Below, one piece after another: positions 18,001 through 27,052 of a stretch of 64,000 bases of DNA. The first letter of the stretch is position 1. Each line of letters begins with the position of its first letter. The stretch comes from Marinobacter sp. Its GTDB lineage: Bacteria > Pseudomonadota > Gammaproteobacteria > Pseudomonadales > Oleiphilaceae. The notes under the pieces were generated by a model. The model made no database searches. It saw only the letters and a list, made by a program, of their open reading frames with translations, and was not told the origin of the DNA. The DNA is taken from NCBI GenBank assembly GCA_029264995.1, contig JAJUKC010000001.1:1-64000 (forward strand), in the 5' to 3' direction. Position numbers and translations under genes: made by a program.

Positions 18001-19896
18001 GTGAATATCCACCACATTGCCGGTATGGGACTGCAGGGTGAAATCGTGAATCCACACGGTTTTACCCGTGCGGTCAATCACCTCGAACGGGTGCTCACCA
18101 ATCACACGGAAGCCGAGATTGTCGAAAATCGGCATCACATCCGACAGCGGCAGCGGCTCATCGGGATAGAACAGTTTGAAATGCAGCGTGTTCTCGTCTT
18201 CTTCCAGAGCCCGGTAGAAGCTCATGGCCAGATCATCGTCACGGGCAGAGGCAGTGATGTGCTCCAGGTCGATAGCAGCCCGGCGGGGCGAGAACATATC
18301 GGTATAGCTGGCCGGGAAACCACCCGCCCAGACACGATAAAGCTCGTTGCCCTGCTCTTCGCCGTATGCCTCGCTCAGAGCCTCGTAGAGGCCATCACGC
18401 CAGGACTGGGCAAGCTCAATGACCTTGTCGCGGATTTCAGCCAGCGGCAACTGGCGGTTTTCCACCTGCGGTACCCGGATGGTGAACTGCACCCGGGCCA
18501 GCACCGATTCGGAAAAGTGCGTAACAAACTCAATGTCTTCGGCCTCCAGACAGTCCAGCAGCACCTGCTCCACCTTCAGGCGTAACTCGGTGTTGTAGAT
18601 ATCCCTGGGGAAGAAAGCCAGGCAAGTCACAAATTGGCCGTATACGTCCTCCCGCATGAACAGCTCGATGCGGCGACGCTCCTGGATGTAGAGAATGCTC
18701 TTGGCAACGCGCAGCAACTCATCGGTTTCGATCTGGAACAACTCGTCCCGCGGGTAGAGCGTCAGAATCTGTTCCAGCTCCTTGCCGGCGTAGTCCTCAG
18801 TCAGGAAACCGGACCGCTTCATCACGCTCTGGAACTTGCGCCGCAACAGCGGAATCTCGTCAGGCCGCTCGTTATAGACCCGAGCGGTGTAAAGACCGAG
18901 GAAGCGGCGTTCGCCCACCACTTCGCCCTTGCTGTTGAATTTCTTGACCGCGATGTAGTCCGGATAGGCTGGCCGGTGCACGCGGGACCGCTGCGCCGAC
19001 TTGGCGAAGATGAAGATGTCATCAGAACGGGTCATTTCATGGCGGGTACGCTGTGGCAGTTCATTCAGCCGGACCCGATCCGGGCGTTCGTTGTTGACCC
19101 GCAGGATACCCAGTTCCGAGTTCTCTACCCGGCGCACCACCATGCCCTGTTTGTCCTTGGCAAAGTCGTATTCGTCGTACCCCAGGAATGTGAAGTGATC
19201 ATCCACCAGCCAGGTCAGAAAAGCCCGGGCTTCTTCCTTACCTTCCTCACTGATCCCCGCCGTGGTTGCATCCAGCTCCTTGACGATCTCGCTGACCTTG
19301 CCTTTCACGATCGGGAAATCGCTCACGGCAATGCGCACTTCGTGCAGCACTTTCTGCAGTGTCTGTTCCAGGTCGCGAAGATCTTCCGGAGCACTGTGTC
19401 GGTCGATTTCAAGCACGATGAATGCTTCGTAGCTTGCGTCCTTCGACGCCTTTTTGGTGGTGTGCAGTTTCTTAAGCTTTCCGCTGTCGTCCCGCTCCAC
19501 TCGCAGGATGGAGTGCTGAATGGAATGGGTGCCGATTTCCCGCTGATTGATGGCCATGCGCAGGGAATCAATCAGGAACGGAATATTGGGGTGGAGAATA
19601 AAAATAACGCTGTGAGTGGACTGCCAGCCGTCGCTTTCCAGATCCGGGTTGAACACTGAAACAGGGGTTTCATCGGCACTGCGCTTTTGCAGGAACTGCC
19701 AGGCTGCCAGAACGGCGCCGTAGGTATCCGAGAAGCGGCGACTGACCAGCTCCTCCAGAGGAATATGGGCGTAATGCTGTCGCGCAAAATCGGCGATCTT
19801 CTTCGCCTCGGTTTTTGCAATCTTTTCTGAGAACGCATCGGCCAACTGCTCAAAAAACTGATCCTTGCTGGCGATTGTCAGCGCATTCATATCCAA
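15010..19896 (-). CDS. gdhB: NAD-specific glutamate dehydrogenase, 180-kDa class
   Basis: Oxidative deamination of glutamate to 2-oxoglutarate, feeding amino acid carbon to the TCA cycle. The 1628 residues match the large bacterial class (P. aeruginosa GdhB, about 1620). A long N-terminal region with ACT-like domains (roughly 1-700) precedes the catalytic core. The core has ARGGLRWSDRFEDYRTE near residue 819, VGAKGGFV soon after and the NAD-binding region with GIGDMGGDVFGNG. A helical C-terminal region follows. The enzyme is a tetramer or hexamer regulated allosterically in studied species (arginine). The divergent MoxR operon starts 137 bases upstream, as near PA3068-PA3070. Confidence 0.96.
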   Translation of the reverse strand: MDMNALTIASKDQFFEQLADAFSEKIAKTEAKKIADFARQHYAHIPLEELVSRRFSDTYGAVLAAWQFLQKRSADETPVSVFNPDLESDGWQSTHSVIFILHPNIPFLIDSLRMAINQREIGTHSIQHSILRVERDDSGKLKKLHTTKKASKDASYEAFIVLEIDRHSAPEDLRDLEQTLQKVLHEVRIAVSDFPIVKGKVSEIVKELDATTAGISEEGKEEARAFLTWLVDDHFTFLGYDEYDFAKDKQGMVVRRVENSELGILRVNNERPDRVRLNELPQRTRHEMTRSDDIFIFAKSAQRSRVHRPAYPDYIAVKKFNSKGEVVGERRFLGLYTARVYNERPDEIPLLRRKFQSVMKRSGFLTEDYAGKELEQILTLYPRDELFQIETDELLRVAKSILYIQERRRIELFMREDVYGQFVTCLAFFPRDIYNTELRLKVEQVLLDCLEAEDIEFVTHFSESVLARVQFTIRVPQVENRQLPLAEIRDKVIELAQSWRDGLYEALSEAYGEEQGNELYRVWAGGFPASYTDMFSPRRAAIDLEHITASARDDDLAMSFYRALEEDENTLHFKLFYPDEPLPLSDVMPIFDNLGFRVIGEHPFEVIDRTGKTVWIHDFTLQSHTGNVVDIHRIRPIFEELFRRVWHGEAENDAFNRLLLSSYMSWREIALLRTYARYMRQIRFSNSQTFISNTLVNHVNLTRILLEYFEVRFNPERFKSKGKSEAAQQKLEIEFNAGLDEVENLSEDRVLRLYLELMQATLRTNYYQPDGEGQPKPYISVKFDPSQIPDMPLPLPMFEIFVYSPRVEGVHLRGGKVARGGLRWSDRFEDYRTEILGLVKAQQVKNAVIVPVGAKGGFVAKRLPDPSDREAFQAEGIAAYKTFIRGLLDITDNLVDSGIQPPERVIRHDEDDHYLVVAADKGTATFSDIANGLAAEYGFWMGDAFASGGSNGYDHKKMGITARGAWVSVERHFREMGINPAVDEFTAIGIGDMGGDVFGNGLLCSEKTRLVAAFNHIHIFIDPTPDAERSYKERKRLFELPRSAWTDYDTKLISKGGGVFSRNAKSIPVSPEMKKLLGIKADRVPPNMLISHILKAEVDLLWIGGIGTYVKGSGESHSDVGDKANDGLRINGAELRCKVVGEGGNLGFTQMGRIEYALKGGRLNTDFIDNSGGVDCSDHEVNMKILLNRAVAMGDLTGKQRNIMLEEMTDDVASLVLKNNYRQTQAISIASEDAATRLEEYRRLMNTFESEGKLNRALEFLPDDETLSERKLAKKGLTRPELSVLISYVKGDLKQVLIDSNLPDNPLLAGEMYKVFPRDLTKRFSKELGEHQLRREIIATQIANDMVNHMGITFVERLNQSTGADAASIALAWIIARDVFRIDSWWDKIEALDFHISADLQMELMQDLMRLMRRAVRWLLRNRRAELNIQSHMERFADSVWAITSGLPEYLGDQARANWEKRNDELVAAGLPKELASVLAGTGYLYSSLSIIEAQEATGMPLKTVANLYYDLGDRLDLTWFANAIAALTPSSHWQALARESFREDLDWQQRALTTGVLKTAESPDKVTDSVNAWEQRNQHMIDRWNTMLAELKGVREPEYAMFSVALRELLDLAQSTMHQSPEDVTTN

Positions 19897-20033
19897 CCTC
19901 TGGTTTGTGTGAAAGAAACGTAATCAGGGTATCGTCACATAAGCATAGTCAAACCCTTGATTTTTGCCGGCCAGACGCCAAAACTGCGGCAACTACCTAC
20001 GCAGGATTTCAAAAACCAAGAGCAGTCAATTTC

Positions 20034-20996
20034 ATGTCGTTACAGCAAACGTTCGGTGATCTCAGAGCACAACTGGCCAAGCGCATTATTGGCCAGGACA
20101 AACTGGTCGACCGGCTACTGATTGCCCTTCTGGCCGATGGCCATCTTCTGGTTGAGGGCGCGCCGGGGCTGGCCAAAACCACCGCGGTGAAAGCACTTGC
20201 CGACCATCTGGAGGGCGACTTTCATCGCATTCAGTTCACTCCGGATCTGCTGCCGTCCGATGTCACCGGCAGCGAAATCTACCGCGCTGAAACCGGCACT
20301 TTTGAATTCCAGCGCGGCCCCATATTCCATAACCTGGTGCTGGCCGATGAAATCAACCGCGCACCGGCGAAAGTCCAGTCGGCCCTGCTCGAAGCCATGG
20401 GCGAACGCCAGATCAGCGTTGGCATGAGAACCTTTCCCCTGCCCAAACTGTTCATGGTGATGGCCACCCAGAATCCGATTGAACAGGAAGGCACCTACCC
20501 GCTGCCGGAAGCCCAGCTTGATCGCTTCCTCATGCATGTGGTGATCGACTATCCCTCTGCCGATGCTGAGCGTGAGATTCTGCACCTTGCGCGCAGTGAC
20601 TACCGTCAGGGAATCCCGAACGTAGACATTCGTCTAACCCAGGAACAGGTGATGGCCGCCCGGCAGGCGGTCTCGGATATTTACATGGCGGAACCTGTCG
20701 AGCAGTACCTGCTGGCGCTGATTCTGGCCACCCGCGATGCCGCAGCCCTGGATCCTGAACTGGCGCGCTGGACCGCCTTCGGCGCCAGCCCCCGCGGCAC
20801 TATCGCCCTGGACCGTTGCGCCCGGGCGCTGGCGTGGCTCGATGGCCGGGATTACGTAACACCGGACGATGTCCAGACCATGGCTTACGATGTACTGCGC
20901 CACCGGATTCTGTTGACCTTTGAGGCCGAGGCCGAAGGCATGACCGCCGATTCCGTGCTGCAGCGGCTGATCGACCGGGTTCCGGTTGCCGCCTGA
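20034..20996 (+). CDS. MoxR-family AAA+ ATPase
   Basis: A 320-residue MoxR ATPase, thought to act as a chaperone that helps a von Willebrand factor A (VWA) partner assemble or activate its target. Walker A is GAPGLAKTT at residues 42-50, Walker B LVLADEIN at 101-108, sensor 1 ATQNPIEQEGTYPLPEAQLDR follows, and a lid domain closes the C-terminus. The ATG giving MSLQQTFGDL is chosen; the open frame runs back into gdhB's promoter region without family similarity. It opens a six-gene operon of DUF58, DUF4381, two VWA proteins and BatD, the usual MoxR-Bat set. Confidence 0.93.
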   Translation: MSLQQTFGDLRAQLAKRIIGQDKLVDRLLIALLADGHLLVEGAPGLAKTTAVKALADHLEGDFHRIQFTPDLLPSDVTGSEIYRAETGTFEFQRGPIFHNLVLADEINRAPAKVQSALLEAMGERQISVGMRTFPLPKLFMVMATQNPIEQEGTYPLPEAQLDRFLMHVVIDYPSADAEREILHLARSDYRQGIPNVDIRLTQEQVMAARQAVSDIYMAEPVEQYLLALILATRDAAALDPELARWTAFGASPRGTIALDRCARALAWLDGRDYVTPDDVQTMAYDVLRHRILLTFEAEAEGMTADSVLQRLIDRVPVAA

Positions 20997-21027
20997 GGTG
21001 TTGCTGACAGGAGACCATAACAACGTC

Positions 21028-21966
21028 ATGGCAGATTCCAGCCCAGCCACGTTCATTACCCTGCCGGAGCTGGTGCGCCTGCAGGCAGATGCACGAGCTC
21101 TGAAGCTGCCGTCGGTAAAACCGGTCCGGTCTCGCCAGGCCGGGCTACGCCAGTCCCGACAGAAAGGGCGCGGGATGACGTTTTCTGAAGTGCGACAGTA
21201 CCAGCCCGGTGACGACATTCGCAGCATAGACTGGCGGGTAACAGCCAGGCGCCAGGCACCGCACACCAAGCTGTATGAGGAAGAGCGGGAGCGGCCTGTA
21301 TTGTTGATTGTGGATCTCGGGCCGACCCTGTTCTTTGCCAGTGCCGGCGCCTACAAACAGGTCCGAAGTGCCCAGGTTGCGGCTCTGCTGGCCTGGCTGG
21401 CACTCTGGGCGGGTGACCAGGTGGGCGGTCTGGTGTTCAATGACCGGGATCTGGCCGTACTCCGGCCCGCCCGGCGCCGAAAGTCCGTCCTGCGCCTGCT
21501 GGATCATCTGGCCAACCACCAGCATCAGGGCAAAACACCGCCAACCCCCGCAACGAACGCCAGCCATGGGCTGGATACGGCACTGGCAGAAGCCCGCCGG
21601 GTCACACACACTGGTTCCCGCGTGTTTATCATCAGTGACTTCATGAATATCACCGAGCAGACCACCACCCTGCTGGGCGCCATGAGCCGGCACAACTCGG
21701 TCAGCGCCATACGGATTCAGGATCCGCTGGAAAAGGCCCTGCCTTCATCCGGCCGGTTTGCCGTTGCTGGCCCGGACGGCCCGATCTGGTTCGACGCTTC
21801 AAACCCTCGCTTCCAGCAGGCCTGGCAACAAAAGATCGAGACCCATGAGCAACGTCTGGCAGACTGCCTTCGGGCATCCGGCGTGTTTTCCGCAACTCTG
21901 TCGACGGTCGAGGATCCGGCCACGGCCCTGCGCCTGCTGCTGGGCCCGGGAGGTCGCATCGGATGA
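21028..21966 (+). CDS. DUF58 (MoxR-associated VWA-like) protein
   Basis: A 312-residue DUF58 protein. The family hallmark is the motif VRQYQPGDDIRSIDWRVTAR at residues 55-74, followed by a VWA-like fold (LLIVDLGPTLFF at about 91-102, VFIISDFMN near 200). Its MIDAS-type metal site is degenerate. DUF58 proteins are cytoplasmic or membrane-associated partners of MoxR ATPases. GGAGA lies 13 bases before the ATG. The stop overlaps the next start by four bases. Confidence 0.88.
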   Translation: MADSSPATFITLPELVRLQADARALKLPSVKPVRSRQAGLRQSRQKGRGMTFSEVRQYQPGDDIRSIDWRVTARRQAPHTKLYEEERERPVLLIVDLGPTLFFASAGAYKQVRSAQVAALLAWLALWAGDQVGGLVFNDRDLAVLRPARRRKSVLRLLDHLANHQHQGKTPPTPATNASHGLDTALAEARRVTHTGSRVFIISDFMNITEQTTTLLGAMSRHNSVSAIRIQDPLEKALPSSGRFAVAGPDGPIWFDASNPRFQQAWQQKIETHEQRLADCLRASGVFSATLSTVEDPATALRLLLGPGGRIG

Positions 21967-22430
21967 ACCCTCAGGATCCCCTGGCACAACTTCGTGATAT
22001 CCAGTTGCCAGCTACCGGTGGTTGGTGGCCGCCGGCTCCAGGCTGGTGGCTGCTGGCGATACTGGTTATTGTCGGCGCACTGGCACTTGCCTGGCTGTGG
22101 CACCGTCAGCGTCAGAAGCACCGCTGGAAACGCAGCGCCCGGACCGAACTGCAACAGCTTGAAAGCAAGGCCCGGCCGACGCCGGAATGGTTCGCAGCGC
22201 TCAATGCCCTGCTCAAACGTGCGGCACGACAGAGCCATCCGGAAAAGCATCCCGAGGCCATGACCGGGCAGCAATGGATCAACTTCCTCCTGGAAACCGC
22301 GCCGAAAGACCGCATCGCCTCCCGGCCCGTGGTCGAGGCCATGGTTAAAAGCACCTGGCAACCCCGGCCCCTCGCGCAGACTGAACAGGCAATGGCGTTC
22401 GCCAGAACCTGGCTGGAGGCCCAGTCATGA
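21963..22430 (+). CDS. DUF4381 single-pass membrane protein
   Basis: A 155-residue protein of the DUF4381 family, consistently found between DUF58 and VWA genes in these operons. A short N-terminal segment (DPLAQLRDIQLP) precedes one membrane helix at about residues 27-48. The rest is a basic, helical cytoplasmic domain. Start and stop codons overlap those of both neighbours (ATGA each side), so translation is coupled. Its function is unknown; by context it may anchor or organise the MoxR-VWA complex. Confidence 0.85.
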   Translation: MNPQDPLAQLRDIQLPATGGWWPPAPGWWLLAILVIVGALALAWLWHRQRQKHRWKRSARTELQQLESKARPTPEWFAALNALLKRAARQSHPEKHPEAMTGQQWINFLLETAPKDRIASRPVVEAMVKSTWQPRPLAQTEQAMAFARTWLEAQS

Positions 22431-23446
22431 TCAGTCTGGCTTACCCGTGGGTGCTGTTACTGGCATTACTGCCGCTGCTGCTTGCCAACCGCAAGCAGCA
22501 GAGCGAACCGGTGGATGCCCCGGTCATTCCGGTCGGGCACTGGTTGTCCGGGATGCCGGGCGTAAGCCCCCGGGGGCGCTCAACGCCGCTCTGGCGCCAG
22601 CTGTTGTTATTGCTGGGCTGGCTGTGCCTGGTGGTGGCCCTGGCCCGCCCCCAGCATGTAGGGGAGGAGATCCAGATGCCGGTGACCGGCCGGGATCTGA
22701 TGCTGGTGGTCGATATTTCTCCCAGCATGGACGAACAGGACATGGTGCTTCAGGGCCGCAGTATCAACCGCTTGCAGGCGGTGAAACGGGTGCTGGATGA
22801 CTTCATTGACCAGCGCGAAGGCGACCGGCTGGGGCTCATTCTGTTCGGCACCGAACCCTACGTTCAGGCGCCACTGACCTTCGACCGGGAAACGGTACGG
22901 ACCCTGCTGTTCGAGGCGGGCCTGGGTATGGCAGGCCGGGCCACCGCCATCGGGGACGCCATCGGGTTATCGGTGAAACGTCTGCGCGAACGCCCCCAGG
23001 AACAGCGAGTGGTGATCCTGCTGACAGACGGCGCCAATACCGCCGGCCAGGTCAGCCCGGACAAGGCCACGGAAATTGCCCAGGCCGCTGGCGTGCGGCT
23101 TTACACCATCGGCATCGGCGCCGATACGATGATCCAGCGCGGGCTACTGGGTTCAAGGCGGGTCAATCCTTCAAGGGATCTGGATGAAGAACTGCTCACG
23201 CGAATGGCAGAACAGACCGGTGGCCGGTATTTCCGGGCCCGAAGCCTGCCAGAGCTGGAAATGATCTACGACAGCATCAATCAGCTCGAACCGATAGAAC
23301 AGGATGGCCAGTTCTACCGGCCGGTGACAGAACTCTACGCCTGGCCTGCCGGCATGGCCGCCGGCCTCTGGCTGCTACTGATTGCCGTGCGACTGGCATC
23401 CAACCGTTATCAGCAAAACACCGCCACGGAGGCTGGCCATGGCTGA
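22427..23446 (+). CDS. BatA-like von Willebrand factor A membrane protein
   Basis: A 339-residue inner-membrane protein with two N-terminal helices (about 1-22 and 60-80), a VWA domain and a C-terminal helix near 305-325. The metal-ion-dependent adhesion site is intact: DISPSMDEQD near residue 94, then a downstream Thr/Asp pair with LLTDGANTAG. That makes metal-dependent protein binding likely. It corresponds to BatA/PA3073. It overlaps the next gene by eight bases. The target of this MoxR-Bat system is not known; oxidative or envelope stress roles have been proposed for the family. Confidence 0.88.
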   Translation: MISLAYPWVLLLALLPLLLANRKQQSEPVDAPVIPVGHWLSGMPGVSPRGRSTPLWRQLLLLLGWLCLVVALARPQHVGEEIQMPVTGRDLMLVVDISPSMDEQDMVLQGRSINRLQAVKRVLDDFIDQREGDRLGLILFGTEPYVQAPLTFDRETVRTLLFEAGLGMAGRATAIGDAIGLSVKRLRERPQEQRVVILLTDGANTAGQVSPDKATEIAQAAGVRLYTIGIGADTMIQRGLLGSRRVNPSRDLDEELLTRMAEQTGGRYFRARSLPELEMIYDSINQLEPIEQDGQFYRPVTELYAWPAGMAAGLWLLLIAVRLASNRYQQNTATEAGHG

Positions 23447-25271
23447 CTTCCATTTTCTGCGCCCCTTGTGGTTAATGCTATTACTGGCGGTTCCGGTCCT
23501 GTTTCTGGCCCGACATCAACTTCGCCAGGGTGAGACCGGATGGGCCCGATACATCCCCGCTCACCTGTTACAGCCCTTGATTCGTTCCCGGGCCAACGAG
23601 AGCACTGGCACCACCCGCTCACCCCTGTTGCCCCTGAGTCTGGCGTTGGTTTTGCTGGCGATCGCCCTCGCCGGGCCAAGCTGGCGACAGGCGCCCACAC
23701 CCCTGAAACAGACCCAGGACAGCCTGGTCATTCTGCTGGATCTGTCCCTGTCGATGCTGGCCACCGACGTAGAACCGGACAGGCTGACCCTGGCCAAGCG
23801 CAAGGTTCGTGACATTCTCGACCAGCGCAAAGGCGGTTTGACTGCCCTGGTGGTCTACTCCGGCGACGCCCACACGGTAACGCCACTCACTGGTGACACC
23901 CGCACCATTGAGGCCATGCTCAGTGTGCTGGACCCCACCATCATGCCTGCCCAGGGCAACCGCGCCGATCTGGCGGTCCGCCAGGCGGTCGACCTGCTGG
24001 ATCAGGGCGCACCGGGCCAGGGTCGCATCCTGCTGATCTCCGAGGCGGTGCCGGAACGGCAACACAGTGCAATCCGCCAGCAGCTGGCAGATACCCCCTA
24101 CCCTCTGAACACTTTGGTAGTGGGTACCCGTGAAGGCGGCCCCATCCCTCTGGCAAAGCGTGGATTCATTCGGGACAACGGCAGAATTGTCATCAGCCGT
24201 GCCGAGCCGGACACCATGGCGCAGCTGGCCAGCAACAACGGCGGAACCAGTCACGAACTGACTCTGGATGACCGTGATATTCGCGCCCTGGCGCTGGAGC
24301 CATCGCAAACCGATGAATGGCAGAGTGAACAGGATGGCATGACCGTTAATCGCTGGCAGGATGACGGTTACTGGCTGCTCTGGCTGGCCCTGCCGTTACT
24401 GATTCTGGGCTGGCGCCGGGGAGCCTTTGCCATTCTCGCCTTTGCACTGATTCCGCTGGCAGGCGCACCGCGCCCGGTTCAGGCCCTGGACTGGGGCAGC
24501 CTGTGGCAGCGCGAAGACCAGCGTGGCCCGGACCTCATTCAGCAGGATCCGGCCAGGGCGGCCACCATTCTGGAGCAGCCGGGTTGGCGCGGCTCAGCAC
24601 TCTATCGTGATGGCCAGTACAGCGACGCCGCGGAAGCCTTTGCCAATCAACCCGGTGCCGTTGGTGACTACAACCGGGGCAACGCCCTGGCCCGGGCCGG
24701 CCAACTGGAAGAAGCCATAGACGCCTATCAACAGGCACTGGAACAACAGCCGGATTTCGAAGATGCGCGCTTCAACCAGCAACTAGTAGAGCAACTCCTG
24801 AACCAGCAACAGAAGTCCCAGGGCGAGGGAGAAGGCGACAACAACCAGGAAAGCAACGATCAGAATCCCGGACAGCAGAATGGCTCCGGAGGCCAGGGCA
24901 ATGACAGCCAGGACAGCGCCGGACAGGATTCCGCAAACAACAATGGCGAGAATCAGAATCCCCGCCCTGGAGAGCAACAGCAGCCCTCCGAGAACGGCGA
25001 AAATTCACAGGATAACGCCGGAGAGCCACAACCGGAGGATGGCACACAGGAGCAGCAGGCAAATGCCCAGGCAGACCCGGATGGGCCTTCCGGAGAGGGG
25101 CAGAATCCTGCCAGTGCGCCGGCCGAAATATCAGAACAACCTCTGAGCCAGGGCCAGGAACAGTGGCTGCGCCGCATACCGGATAACCCCGGCGGATTGC
25201 TGCAGCGCAAGTTCCTGCAACAGCACCAACAACGACAGACAACACCCGATGAGGGCGACACACCATGGTAA
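23439..25271 (+). CDS. BatB/BatC-like VWA-TPR membrane protein with low-complexity tail
   Basis: A 610-residue protein that fuses a VWA domain with tetratricopeptide repeats. Helices at the N-terminus (about 7-24, 62-80) precede the VWA domain with MIDAS LDLSLSML near residue 98. Two more helices lie near 315-350. TPR-type repeats follow (GDYNRGNALARAGQLEEAIDAYQQAL). The last 150 residues are mostly Gln, Asn, Gly, Glu and Ser and probably disordered, located in the periplasm by topology. The ATG at 23439 has CGGAGG upstream. The arrangement corresponds to PA3074. Confidence 0.88.
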   Translation: MADFHFLRPLWLMLLLAVPVLFLARHQLRQGETGWARYIPAHLLQPLIRSRANESTGTTRSPLLPLSLALVLLAIALAGPSWRQAPTPLKQTQDSLVILLDLSLSMLATDVEPDRLTLAKRKVRDILDQRKGGLTALVVYSGDAHTVTPLTGDTRTIEAMLSVLDPTIMPAQGNRADLAVRQAVDLLDQGAPGQGRILLISEAVPERQHSAIRQQLADTPYPLNTLVVGTREGGPIPLAKRGFIRDNGRIVISRAEPDTMAQLASNNGGTSHELTLDDRDIRALALEPSQTDEWQSEQDGMTVNRWQDDGYWLLWLALPLLILGWRRGAFAILAFALIPLAGAPRPVQALDWGSLWQREDQRGPDLIQQDPARAATILEQPGWRGSALYRDGQYSDAAEAFANQPGAVGDYNRGNALARAGQLEEAIDAYQQALEQQPDFEDARFNQQLVEQLLNQQQKSQGEGEGDNNQESNDQNPGQQNGSGGQGNDSQDSAGQDSANNNGENQNPRPGEQQQPSENGENSQDNAGEPQPEDGTQEQQANAQADPDGPSGEGQNPASAPAEISEQPLSQGQEQWLRRIPDNPGGLLQRKFLQQHQQRQTTPDEGDTPW

Positions 25272-27007
25272 CGCGCGTTCTCTCCCTTGCCGCGACACTC
25301 CTGCTACTGCTCCTGTCCGCCGCCAGCCATGCTGCCGACAGACTGCTGGTGGAACCGGACCGAACCCAGCTCTACGAAGGTGAGGTACTGACCCTGACCG
25401 TTAAGGGCTCCATGAAAATCGACATCAATCTGAGCAATTTGTTCAGCTTCGATCTGTCACAGTTGCCTTCGCCAGATATCGAAAAGGTGGAGCCGGATTT
25501 CGAAATTCTGGCCCGCAACCAGCGCTACAGCGTGCAAACCGTCAACAACGAGATGGTAGGCGAGATTACCTGGACCTATCAGCTCGCCCCTGCACGCACC
25601 GGGACACTGACGATTCCCGAACTGACGTTCAAGGATTCCGTTTCCGACCCGGTCGACATCGAGGTTATTTCCGGCACCCCGCCGGATCAACCGGCGGCCA
25701 GCCGTGACAGCTTTATCGAGCTGTCCGCAGACAAGGCGGAAGTGTACGTTCAGGAACAGCTGGTACTGACCATACAGTTGTTCTTCTCCGGCAACCTGAT
25801 CCGGGGAGAGCTGTCGGAGCCTAAGCACCCGGACGCCATCATCGAGTCACTGGGCAAACAGCGTGAGTTTACCCGCTATCGCGACGGAATCCGGTATCGG
25901 GTGGTTGAGCGGCGTTACGCCATCTTTCCCCAAACACCAGGCACTCTCAGCCTGGAGCCTATCCGGTTTGAGGGCCAGGCCAGGGATGCCTCGGGCCAGT
26001 TGCGCTTCCTTCGTGACCGGCAGCAACTCTATGACGTTCCGGTCAAACCCGTACCTGCCGGATATCCGGACAATCAGCCCTGGTTACCAGCACGAAGTCT
26101 GACCCTGAGCGACGAAGGCCTGCCCTCTACCCAGGAACTCGCCGTCGGCAGCAATCTCAGCCGGAAAGTGACCCTACAGGCGCGGGGATTGCCCGCTGAG
26201 GCCTTGCCGCCGATCGCCCAAGAGGTACCGGATGCCATCCGCAGCTACCCGGAACAGCCCCTGCGCAATACCGAAACCACTCCGGAGGGGCTTCGCGCCA
26301 CGCTGCAACAGGTGACCGCCCTGGTGCCTGTCCAGGCAGGTGAAACCACCCTGCCCGCGGTTCGTATACCCTGGTGGAACACCGAGACCGACCAGCTGGA
26401 GGAGGCCGTGTTGCCGGAGCGTCGTTTCCGGATAACCGGCGACCATGCCACCGCCGCACCGCCCGCGCAGACAACGGGCGATTCAACGGCGCCCACGGAT
26501 TCACCGGTAACCCCGGATACAGCCCCTGGTTCGGAAACCTCCGGCAACACTTTCTGGCTCTGGGGTACGGTTCTGTTTGCGGCGCTTTGGCTGCTGACCC
26601 TTGCGCTCTGGTGGCGGGCTCGCCAAACCCCAGCGTCCGGCCACAATGAGGCGGAAGATGACAGCATCAAGAACGAACGTCAGGCGTTTGAAGCACTACT
26701 GGCGGCTGTCAGACGAGGCTCCGGGGAGACGTCAACGCTGTTGCTGCGCTGGGCCCGGCTCCGTTTCCCACAGCACTCGTTTGATTCCGTTTCAGATCTG
26801 TTCAAGCTGACGGAGGACAGCTCGCTGAAAATTGCCTTTGATCGTTTTCAGGCGGGACTGTATTCGGGCCAGCACCGTACCCACGTTGAGAATGCGAGAC
26901 AGCAACTGCAACGGGAGCTGGAAAGCCTGCGCCGGAACACCGGTCAGGGCAACGAAGCGCCATCGCCAGACCTGCCGCCACTGTATCCCGCCTCCCTCTC
27001 GCGCTGA
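25265..27007 (+). CDS. batD: BatD-family protein
   Basis: A 580-residue BatD family member and the last gene of the operon. A signal peptide (LSLAATLLLLLLSAASHA) leads into a large periplasmic beta-rich region of about 400 residues. A membrane helix near 425-445 (FWLWGTVLFAALWLLTLALWW) follows, then a helical cytoplasmic tail. BatD is the exported partner of the Bat VWA proteins. Its start overlaps the preceding stop by seven bases. A strong bidirectional terminator lies 14 bases past the stop. Confidence 0.87.
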   Translation: MVTRVLSLAATLLLLLLSAASHAADRLLVEPDRTQLYEGEVLTLTVKGSMKIDINLSNLFSFDLSQLPSPDIEKVEPDFEILARNQRYSVQTVNNEMVGEITWTYQLAPARTGTLTIPELTFKDSVSDPVDIEVISGTPPDQPAASRDSFIELSADKAEVYVQEQLVLTIQLFFSGNLIRGELSEPKHPDAIIESLGKQREFTRYRDGIRYRVVERRYAIFPQTPGTLSLEPIRFEGQARDASGQLRFLRDRQQLYDVPVKPVPAGYPDNQPWLPARSLTLSDEGLPSTQELAVGSNLSRKVTLQARGLPAEALPPIAQEVPDAIRSYPEQPLRNTETTPEGLRATLQQVTALVPVQAGETTLPAVRIPWWNTETDQLEEAVLPERRFRITGDHATAAPPAQTTGDSTAPTDSPVTPDTAPGSETSGNTFWLWGTVLFAALWLLTLALWWRARQTPASGHNEAEDDSIKNERQAFEALLAAVRRGSGETSTLLLRWARLRFPQHSFDSVSDLFKLTEDSSLKIAFDRFQAGLYSGQHRTHVENARQQLQRELESLRRNTGQGNEAPSPDLPPLYPASLSR

Positions 27008-27020
27008 TTCCGGTCCAGAA

Positions 27021-27047
27021 AAAAGCCCGTCGAGGTGACGGGCTTTT
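27021..27047. terminator. Bidirectional terminator between batD and ccmI
   Basis: AAAAGCCCGTC (27021-27031) and GACGGGCTTTT (27037-27047) form a perfect 11-base stem with a 5-base loop, giving a T-run on both strands. It serves the convergent Bat and ccm operons. Confidence 0.92.
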
Positions 27048-27052
27048 CAAAT

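Noticed and set aside
24781..25150. Low-complexity Gln/Asn/Gly-rich stretch as a DNA repeat array
   Set aside because: The bases are not a tandem repeat; the bias is at protein level inside an intact reading frame.
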